The translations under genes were made by a program, and so were the position numbers. This document shows, piece by piece, positions 16,463 through 20,605 of a stretch of 20,919 bases of DNA (position 1 is the stretch's first letter; each line of letters starts with the position of its first letter). The DNA is taken from IMG/VR virus record IMGVR_UViG_3300030406_002943, positions 8,650 to 29,568 of that record; one strand, 5' to 3'. The stretch comes from a virus. The notes beneath the pieces are model-generated. The model saw only the letters and a program-made list of their open reading frames with translations, did not search any database and was not told the DNA's origin.

Positions 16463-16465
16463 AAT
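16439..16465. promoter_or_regulatory. Operator-like inverted repeat overlapping the promoter
   Basis: ATTACTAT (16439-16446) and ATAGTAAT (16458-16465) form a perfect 8-bp inverted repeat separated by 11 bases. The left arm starts on the last base of the -35 element and the right arm covers five of the six -10 bases, so a bound protein would block RNA polymerase. Half-site centres are 19 bases apart, about two helical turns, as for many dimeric helix-turn-helix repressors. A hairpin role is unlikely because most of it lies upstream of the predicted transcription start. Confidence 0.5.
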
Positions 16466-16501
16466 ATGGTGGGGAGGTTCCCACAGTCAGAGGAGAGAAA
16501 A

Positions 16502-16711
16502 ATGGCAAAAATTACTTTGAAAAAAATTGTTGAAGCAAAACAGCACAAGGGTGCTGTATGGACGGTGAAGGGTGCTGAACACATCCGCATCCATGAGATT
16601 GGGAACACATGGTTGGCTGACGAATACCGCAACGGGGAATATGTCCGCAACATTATGAAGCACTCTTATCGTTCTTCTCTTATCGAAAACTTATCAAAGG
16701 CAGGGGCTTAA
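16502..16711 (+). CDS. Small cassette protein 1, 69 aa, unknown
   Basis: The start at 16502 is chosen because AGGAG lies eight bases upstream; an in-frame ATG at 16466 lies over the promoter and has no ribosome-binding site. The product is basic and soluble, starting MAKITLKKIVEAKQHKG, with a strand-rich middle (GAVWTVKGAEHIRI, then IGNTWLADEYRNGEYV) and a C-terminal helix. It looks like a small alpha/beta or SH3-like beta protein. No family is recognised. As first gene behind a strong promoter it is probably made early and in quantity. A host-takeover or counter-defence role is a guess from location and size. Confidence 0.75.
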   Translation: MAKITLKKIVEAKQHKGAVWTVKGAEHIRIHEIGNTWLADEYRNGEYVRNIMKHSYRSSLIENLSKAGA

Positions 16712-16718
16712 CAGCCCC
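16703..16718 (+). other. Stem-loop over the stop codon of small cassette gene 1
   Basis: GGGGCT (16703-16708) pairs perfectly with AGCCCC (16713-16718) around a four-base TAAC loop that contains part of the stop codon. No U-tract follows, so it is not a good terminator. It could stabilise the mRNA or modulate reading into the next gene. Confidence 0.4.
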
Positions 16719-16746
16719 GCCCCAACCTTAGTCAAAGGAGGATAAG

Positions 16747-16989
16747 ATGACTTATTTTTACGAACTCAGGGCTTTTAACCACAAAGGCGAATGTTTCGAT
16801 GTGCGCGAGTATGATTGCGAAAAAACTGCCACTTTAAAATTTAGGCGTCTGTCAACCAACACAGAAAACGCTTACAAGGCGTTAAAAAAGGCTGGAGTTA
16901 AAACGACAATCGTTGCCCACCAGATACAACTGGTAAAGCGTGACTATAACTACCTTGGCCTTGAAGAACTGGCCAACTGGACAGCGTAA
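16747..16989 (+). CDS. Small cassette protein 2, 80 aa, unknown
   Basis: AAAGGAGG, a near-perfect Shine-Dalgarno, lies about five bases before the ATG. The product begins TYFYELRAFNHKGECFDVREYDC, two strands with two cysteines, then a helix containing NTENAYKALKKAGV and another strand IVAHQIQLVKRDYNY. The overall beta-beta-alpha-beta pattern suggests a compact alpha/beta domain. The net charge is slightly basic. No transmembrane segment, zinc motif or catalytic signature is seen, and I recognise no family. It lies in the same transcript as cassette genes 1 and 3. Confidence 0.75.
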   Translation: MTYFYELRAFNHKGECFDVREYDCEKTATLKFRRLSTNTENAYKALKKAGVKTTIVAHQIQLVKRDYNYLGLEELANWTA

Positions 16990-16999
16990 GGAGGCTAGT

Positions 17000-17173
17000 A
17001 TGTGGTTTACATCTTATCGGCATGAAGTGGAGCGGCAACCCGAAGGTTGGGTTGTCAGCATCTGGCAGGGTGCCAAGCTGATTCAGCAGTTGCCTTTTGA
17101 GAGTTGCAACGCGGCCCTATCTTTTGTAGAAAAGAGAGAAGGCTGTCAGTCTTCCTCCTTTGACAAACGATAG
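17000..17173 (+). CDS. Small cassette protein 3, 57 aa, unknown
   Basis: The start at 17000 is chosen because AAGGAGG lies five bases upstream. The frame extends back to 16940, but that would overlap the preceding gene without a ribosome-binding site. The product has WFTSYRHEVERQPEGWVVSIWQ, a beta-strand pair rich in Trp, followed by KLIQQLPFESCNAALSFVEKR, a helix. The layout resembles very small strand-helix proteins that bind other proteins or nucleic acid. Nothing is recognisable by family. It is the last cassette gene, ending 20 bases before the terminator hairpin. Confidence 0.7.
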   Translation: MWFTSYRHEVERQPEGWVVSIWQGAKLIQQLPFESCNAALSFVEKREGCQSSSFDKR

Positions 17174-17192
17174 TCTTGTTTCCTCCCTGACT

Positions 17193-17225
17193 GGCCCTCA
17201 CTTCGGTGGGGGCCTTTCTTTATTT
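17193..17225 (+). terminator. Intrinsic terminator at the convergence point
   Basis: A 9-bp stem (17193-17201 with 17206-17214, one G-U pair) closes a TTCG loop flanked by C and G, the exceptionally stable cUUCGg tetraloop. TTTCTTTATTT follows directly. It terminates the plus-strand cassette and any virion-block read-through. On the minus strand no U-tract follows the hairpin, so it is weaker for the opposing operon, whose last stop codon lies at 17220-17222. Confidence 0.88.
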
Positions 17226-17594
17226 GGTGTCGGTCTTCTTTGACTTGTCGTATGACCTCATGCCAGATATGCCGAGCATACCGAACATCAGGGGCATCAT
17301 TACAGACATATCTGCCTGCGGGATAGTCACGCCGAATCCAGAGGCAATCGGGCTGACCATGTAATTTATGCCTAGCGATAGGCCACAAATCCAGCCAATA
17401 AGGGGCCTCCAGCTTGCCTGAAACCAGTTCCCCTTGGCATCTGCCTTGAGAACCTCTATTTGCGCCAGAGCGAGCTCCTGAGCGTGTTTCTCGGCCATTG
17501 TGCTTAACTTAAATGCCAACTCCTGTTTTGTGTCAGCGTCAGGAATAAATTTGTCCAATATGCCGGACACTGCGGGTATGAGTGCTTGGATCAT
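17220..17594 (-). CDS. Holin, gene-transfer-agent type (GTA_holin_3TM-like)
   Basis: The 124-residue product begins IQALIPAVSGILDKFIPDAD. An amphipathic helix (about 22-50) follows, then a SWRP motif at 61-64 and hydrophobic segments at about 64-86 and 94-112, with a charged, Lys-rich tail. The WRP motif before the first membrane helix is typical of the holin family described from gene transfer agents of alphaproteobacteria. Holins form membrane lesions at a set time, releasing the cytoplasmic endolysin. GGAG lies eight bases before the ATG, which overlaps the preceding stop (ATGA). It is the last gene of the minus-strand operon, while the lysozyme lies four genes upstream. Confidence 0.82.
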   Translation of the reverse strand: MIQALIPAVSGILDKFIPDADTKQELAFKLSTMAEKHAQELALAQIEVLKADAKGNWFQASWRPLIGWICGLSLGINYMVSPIASGFGVTIPQADMSVMMPLMFGMLGISGMRSYDKSKKTDTK

Positions 17595-17800
17595 TCTACA
17601 AACTCCAATATTTCGCCGTTTTCCATTTTAACCGTAAACTCTTTGCAGGACCACTTTTGGTCAAAGTTGTTTGTGTGGCCCACGTTTCGTTTAATCTTGC
17701 GCCGGACAGACAGGCACTCAGACAGAGACTGGTACGGGGTGTACTCAATTTTTTTGTCTGAAATCATCAGCAACAAAACGAATGTTTCAATGATCGCCAT
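17591..17800 (-). CDS. Small N-terminally hydrophobic protein, 69 aa
   Basis: A short hydrophobic stretch (residues about 2-13, AIIETFVLLLMI) is followed by a charged part with YTPYQSLSECLSVRRKIKRN and a C-terminal WSCKEFTVKMENGEI strand. Two cysteines (about 30 and 53) could form a disulphide if exported. The pattern 'YTPYQSL-ECL' followed by 'WSCKEF' is seen in small unassigned proteins of marine phages. No lipobox is present, so it is not a classic outer-membrane spanin. It overlaps the genes on both sides (14 and 4 bases) and sits directly before the holin gene, so a lysis role is possible. Confidence 0.7.
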   Translation of the reverse strand: MAIIETFVLLLMISDKKIEYTPYQSLSECLSVRRKIKRNVGHTNNFDQKWSCKEFTVKMENGEILEFVE

Positions 17801-18182
17801 TTCGCAGTTTCTCTATGTTCTGTTCAAGATTACTGATTCGCTTTTCATAAAATTCTAGCGTCAGTTTTTGTTGTTGATCATACGGGGCTTTGCCTGATTC
17901 GATATCTGTCTGTAGTTTCTCTAGTTCACTGGCAATGTGCTCAATCAACATAAACTGCTCACTGTCGGCAGGAAGGCTACCCATCTCACCACGGGGCCAC
18001 TTGATTCGGAACTCAGTGTTCTGCTCCAAGTCAGCCTTCATCATTGTGATGGTTGTCTGAATACTGTGAAGCTGTGAAGTCAGTGTGAAATATGCCCACG
18101 TTGCCACGCTGACTGCCACCAACATAGAAATAATGTTTCTGAGAGGCAGTGACAGTTCAGTATTTTCACTGACCCTTGGCAT
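17787..18182 (-). CDS. Membrane-anchored coiled-coil protein, spanin-like topology, 131 aa
   Basis: One hydrophobic helix at about residues 15-37 (RNIISMLVAVSVATWAYFTL) is followed by a long soluble part. It contains a QLHSIQTTITMMKADLEQN coil, an FRIKWPRGEMGSLPADSEQF linker and a second coil to the C-terminus. This N-in, C-out layout is that of an inner-membrane spanin, which would join an outer-membrane partner to disrupt the envelope of a Gram-negative host. No overlapping lipoprotein partner is found, so the spanin label remains tentative. The start overlaps the previous stop by one base (TAATG). Confidence 0.72.
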   Translation of the reverse strand: MPRVSENTELSLPLRNIISMLVAVSVATWAYFTLTSQLHSIQTTITMMKADLEQNTEFRIKWPRGEMGSLPADSEQFMLIEHIASELEKLQTDIESGKAPYDQQQKLTLEFYEKRISNLEQNIEKLRNGDH

Positions 18183-18382
18183 TACCCACTTTTTCCAAGC
18201 CAGACTGCAAAGGCACCTGTAAGGGCCCCAACAACTACCGACACAAAGCCACTGGCCTCTACGGTCCTGCTGGCCGCATCCAAGTCATACATATACCAGT
18301 CCACGGTTCTATAACTCATCACAATTATAGCTAAGAAAGCCAATCGCGGGATTATCTTCCATTCGTCTAATACAGTTGCCAT
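18182..18382 (-). CDS. Two-helix small membrane protein, 66 aa
   Basis: Two hydrophobic helices (about 12-26 and 44-62) are separated by a short acidic loop, with TVDWYMYDLD between them and a GALTGAFAVWLG end. The size and two-helix layout fit class II holins or antiholins, but this 'IPRL ... GAFAVWLG' family is usually unassigned in marine phages. GAGGACAGG precedes the ATG. The gene overlaps the lysozyme 3' end by 16 bases. It may be a second holin or a holin regulator; the GTA-type holin nearby is the better-supported holin. Confidence 0.72.
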   Translation of the reverse strand: MATVLDEWKIIPRLAFLAIIVMSYRTVDWYMYDLDAASRTVEASGFVSVVVGALTGAFAVWLGKSG

Positions 18383-18819
18383 TTTCCTGTCCTCATTTGT
18401 TCTGCCAGTTCTTTTGCCCGCCCTTTAACCTGCTTGGCCCAGCGCGAATCAAGCATCTCTGCGGCGGCTGTTGCGTAGTTCTGGGCTTTGAGTGCCTCGT
18501 GCATTGCCACAAATTTATTAAACCGTGGCTGGCCCAGATTAAACAGCATATTTACGATAACAGCTTTTCGCACGTCATCAAGACTGTCATACCAACTATA
18601 AGACTTTGCCGCGTCCATAAACGCAACAAGGTCATTCATCAGCAACAGTTCAGCTTCTGATTCGCTTATACCGCCCTTTATCTCTGGGTCAATCAGTCTG
18701 CCGTAGCCTATGGTCAGGTAGCCCAGATGGTCTTCATAGGGCTCATGCTTGCCATTGCTCATGACATTGCCCTCGTGACGCTTTATTTGCTTAATTAGCT
18801 TGTCTGTGTTGTCATCCAT
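18367..18819 (-). CDS. Endolysin: lysozyme, glycoside hydrolase family 24 (T4 lysozyme type)
   Basis: This is a soluble muramidase that cuts peptidoglycan between N-acetylmuramic acid and N-acetylglucosamine. Catalytic residues fit the T4 pattern: Glu16 in KRHEG, then Asp30 and Thr36 in EDHLGYLTIGYG. The Asp-Thr spacing of six is exactly as in T4 lysozyme, although the Glu-Asp distance is five residues longer. A VNMLFNLGQPRFNKF segment and a C-terminal SRWAKQVKGRA motif complete the family pattern. Length (150 aa) is normal. There is no signal peptide, so access to the wall needs a holin. I take ATG at 18819 as start; a GTG at 18822 is an alternative. Confidence 0.92.
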   Translation of the reverse strand: MDDNTDKLIKQIKRHEGNVMSNGKHEPYEDHLGYLTIGYGRLIDPEIKGGISESEAELLLMNDLVAFMDAAKSYSWYDSLDDVRKAVIVNMLFNLGQPRFNKFVAMHEALKAQNYATAAAEMLDSRWAKQVKGRAKELAEQMRTGKWQLY

Positions 18820-19034
18820 CACACGGCCTCATCAAACTCGCCCTGCATCAATTTAGACGCTGTTACGCCCAGATTATACATGGCCTCTGTCAGTTCATTA
18901 TCGCTGGCCTTACCCCGCTGTGACATAAACACTTCTATAGCCTCACCTGACCTTGGGCAGAAACTAACTGTTACGGCCATTCCGGCCCCCACATTTGTAG
19001 TGATGCACGGTCTGCGATTAGGAACTTGTCTCAT
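18819..19034 (-). CDS. TSCPD-like (ribonucleotide reductase C-terminal-type) small protein, 71 aa
   Basis: The product starts with RQVPNRRPCITTNV, followed by GMAVTVSF and GEAIEVFMSQRGKASDNEL, and ends with MYNLGVTASKLMQGE. The order 'NRR ... VTV-F ... (A/G)-EVF(M/I)S ... GK-S ... (V/L)-(A/S)' resembles stand-alone TSCPD proteins of alphaproteobacterial phages. The TSCPD domain is otherwise found at the C-terminus of class II ribonucleotide reductases. The Thr-Ser-Cys-Pro-Asp signature itself is not preserved, and no reductase catalytic domain is present. GGAG lies seven bases before the ATG. Its role, perhaps in nucleotide supply for replication, is unproven. Confidence 0.55.
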   Translation of the reverse strand: MRQVPNRRPCITTNVGAGMAVTVSFCPRSGEAIEVFMSQRGKASDNELTEAMYNLGVTASKLMQGEFDEAV

Positions 19035-19476
19035 TGATTATCTCCACTGCTTTTGCCCAGCTATCTGATTCGAGGTCTGGGTCATTAAAAAATGATATAG
19101 GTTTTGTGTACTTCTTTGCCCGCACAGAAGTCACTGGCTGATACCAGACGGCCCTCTGCTCAGAAGCTACGCAGGCTAGAATATCATAGTCCTTAAGCGT
19201 GGGCATCCGTTTATTGCCACCAATCCCTGTTTGAAAGTGCACTCTGTGTTTGTGACCTTTCCCCTGCCGTGAGGCTTGGCAGGCTTTGACCTGTATGCGG
19301 AGGGTCTGTGCTGATTCGGGGTGCCACGCTATCAAATCCACTGCATCCTGTTGCGCTAAAGAAACACGCCAACCCCTTTGGAGGATTGACGCGGCGGCAA
19401 TATATTCACCAGCAAGGCCGGAAGCTGTCTGACTAATTATTCCGTCAGCGATAAAATTCCTGCTCAGTGTCATCAT
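19018..19476 (-). CDS. PD-(D/E)XK nuclease-like protein, 152 aa
   Basis: The N-terminal half follows the small PD-(D/E)XK nuclease layout: Glu24 in the first helix (LAGEYIAAASILQRGW), Asp47 in AVDLIAW, then Gln62-Val63-Lys64 in RIQVKA. This pattern occurs in Holliday junction resolvase-type and group I intron-homing-like endonucleases, with Gln or Glu before the catalytic Lys. The remainder is basic (RQGKGHKHRVHF) and ends in a helix, as for a DNA-binding surface. It might resolve branched replication intermediates or cut DNA during recombination. The start is ATG at 19476 or 19473; no clear ribosome-binding site is visible and the gene overlaps its upstream neighbour. Confidence 0.7.
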   Translation of the reverse strand: MMTLSRNFIADGIISQTASGLAGEYIAAASILQRGWRVSLAQQDAVDLIAWHPESAQTLRIQVKACQASRQGKGHKHRVHFQTGIGGNKRMPTLKDYDILACVASEQRAVWYQPVTSVRAKKYTKPISFFNDPDLESDSWAKAVEIINETSS

Positions 19477-19636
19477 GTTTGTGTGCGGCTTTTTCTAATA
19501 AAAATATAGCAAGTTGAATCTGCTCTTTAGCCGTCATCTTCTTTTTATGCGAAAACCCGACATTCGGAACTGTTACAAGTATACCGTCATCGTATGGTTC
19601 TAGCAAAATAATTGGCTCTGGTTCGTCTCGGATCAT
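19445..19636 (-). CDS. Small hypothetical protein, 63 aa
   Basis: The acidic N-terminus (IRDEPEPIILLEPYDDGI) leads into a short strand region and an AKEQIQLAIFLLEKAAHKHD helix. No membrane segment or catalytic motif is visible. The ATG follows GAGGAAAATGTTG, giving an AGGA ribosome-binding site. It overlaps the genes on both sides by 50 and 32 bases, which supports translation as part of the operon but leaves its function open. Confidence 0.6.
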   Translation of the reverse strand: MIRDEPEPIILLEPYDDGILVTVPNVGFSHKKKMTAKEQIQLAIFLLEKAAHKHDDTEQEFYR

Positions 19637-19757
19637 TCAACATTTTCCTCATCAAAACAGCGTGTTGACTGTGGGGGTAAGACAGGTGGGAGATAATCAC
19701 CCAGCCTGCCTTTTCATATTTTTTTATGTCATCGTGCGTGACATACCGCAGGGTCAT
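19587..19757 (-). CDS. Small conserved phage-type protein, 56 aa
   Basis: I choose ATG at 19757, which overlaps the DnaA-like stop as ATGA; a GTG at 19769 in the same frame, with GGGAAG upstream, is an alternative. The product has LRYVTHDDIKKYEKAGWV near the N-terminus, then a SHLSYPHSQHAVLMRK segment. A 'YVTHDDI-KYE--GW' opening followed by an H-x-x-x-VLM motif recurs in tiny unassigned proteins of marine phages. It may be a small fold with His-rich metal binding, but nothing in the sequence proves this. Confidence 0.65.
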   Translation of the reverse strand: MTLRYVTHDDIKKYEKAGWVIISHLSYPHSQHAVLMRKMLNDPRRTRANYFARTIR

Positions 19758-20104
19758 GCGCTCAGACACCGCTCAACTTCCCTAAGGTGACGGTTGACTT
19801 TCGAGCGGCCCCTGCCCCGCTTGTCGAGTTTTTTGACCGCATAGTAAACGGTAGTGTGGTCGCGCCCAAATGCCCTGCCCACTTCTGGATAGCTACAACC
19901 CAGCAGTCTGACGGACAGGTACATTGCAATGTGCCGCTCGTCTGAGTTATAACGCCGTTTGGACAACAGTTCTGCCACTGACACTCCTGTGACCTCGCTG
20001 GTGATTCGGATGACCTTTTCAATGCGCTGGTCATAGTGCATCAAACGGGACGGTTTCACCTCGCCTCCGAAGATTTTCAAAATAATTTTCTCTAAGACAC
20101 TCAT
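19754..20104 (-). CDS. Stand-alone DnaA domain IV (DNA-binding) protein, 116 aa
   Basis: Residues about 25-115 match the C-terminal DNA-binding domain of the bacterial initiator DnaA. The match includes a KRRYNSDERHIAMYLSVRLL segment at 49-68, SYPEVGRAFG at 71-80 and the signature RDHTTVYYAVKKL at 81-93. That signature corresponds to the RDHTTV motif which contacts DnaA boxes. The AAA+ ATPase (domain III) is wholly missing. The start at 20104 has AAAGGAGG upstream with a longer than usual 12-base spacing. The gene lies in an operon with SSB, so a role in phage origin recognition, or interference with host initiation, is likely. The 5' end overlaps the zinc-finger gene by 74 bases. Confidence 0.88.
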   Translation of the reverse strand: MSVLEKIILKIFGGEVKPSRLMHYDQRIEKVIRITSEVTGVSVAELLSKRRYNSDERHIAMYLSVRLLGCSYPEVGRAFGRDHTTVYYAVKKLDKRGRGRSKVNRHLREVERCLSA

Positions 20105-20249
20105 CTGAACAAAAAACCTCCTTTAGTCCATTCGTGACGCCTGCAATCCGCCAGTTAAAAGGTTTCTTGCAAAAGGAGCAGGTGTCATACCTGTCAGCAG
20201 GCACAGCCTGATCCTTTTGCTTCTTTTTCTTGCGGTCATACCAAGCCAT
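20031..20249 (-). CDS. Small zinc-finger protein, 72 aa
   Basis: A basic N-terminus (KKKKQK) precedes a treble-clef-like zinc site: Cys24-x2-Cys27 (CSFCKKPF) and Cys47-x3-Cys51 (FCSDEC), 19 residues apart. The C-terminus contains NYFENLRRRGE. It follows the SSB stop by two bases with no separate Shine-Dalgarno, so it is probably translated by reinitiation. Its 3' end overlaps the DnaA-like gene by 74 bases in another frame. A zinc-binding, nucleic acid-binding role with the replication proteins is inferred. Confidence 0.72.
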   Translation of the reverse strand: MAWYDRKKKKQKDQAVPADRYDTCSFCKKPFNWRIAGVTNGLKEVFCSDECLRENYFENLRRRGETVPFDAL

Positions 20250-20251
20250 AA

Positions 20252-20605
20252 TTAAAACGGGATGTTGTCATCCATATCGTCTGACTTATTCCCGCCTTCT
20301 TCTTTCGGGTTCTGAAAATCAATCTCATTTACCCGCAGTTCCAGAGACAGCTTTTCAGCCCCCTCCTTGTCAGTGTAGGCCCGCTGTGACAACTGACCAA
20401 CAACAGTGGCAGATGTACCCTTCTTCAGATACTGAGCCAATGTTTCAGCCCGCTTGCCCCAGACAGCACAGTTGACCCAGAGCGTTGACTTTTTATCGCC
20501 ATAACCCACATCACTGGCCAATGAAAAATTGAGAACAGTATTGTCTCCCAATTCTTTCTTTTCTGAGTCTCTCCCCAGACGGCCCACAAAAGTACAGACG
20601 TTCAT
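20252..20605 (-). CDS. ssb: Single-stranded DNA-binding protein
   Basis: The 117-residue product has the bacterial SSB OB-fold: VCTFVGRLGRD at 3-13, LNFSLASDVGYG at 25-36, LWVNCAVWGKRAETLAQYLKKG at 42-63 and ATVVGQL at 66-72. It ends in a Gly/acidic linker and DDNIPF, the conserved acidic tip to which replication and recombination proteins dock. AAAGGAG lies eight bases before the ATG, which overlaps the upstream stop (ATGA). It coats single-stranded DNA during phage replication. It is shorter than host SSBs, as is usual in phages. Confidence 0.92.
   Translation of the reverse strand: MNVCTFVGRLGRDSEKKELGDNTVLNFSLASDVGYGDKKSTLWVNCAVWGKRAETLAQYLKKGTSATVVGQLSQRAYTDKEGAEKLSLELRVNEIDFQNPKEEGGNKSDDMDDNIPF

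Noticed and set aside
16466-16501. Upstream ATG extending small cassette protein 1 by 12 residues
   Set aside because: It lies at the predicted transcription start with no ribosome-binding site, whereas AGGAG is placed correctly for the ATG at 16502.
17591-17800. Outer-membrane spanin overlapping the 131-residue anchored protein
   Set aside because: The gene overlap is suggestive, but no lipobox Cys follows the hydrophobic start, so a lipoprotein cannot be claimed.
19762-20034. 90-codon minus-strand frame overlapping the DnaA-like gene
   Set aside because: The overlapping frame carries the unmistakable RDHTTV signature; the alternative has none and no suitable start context.
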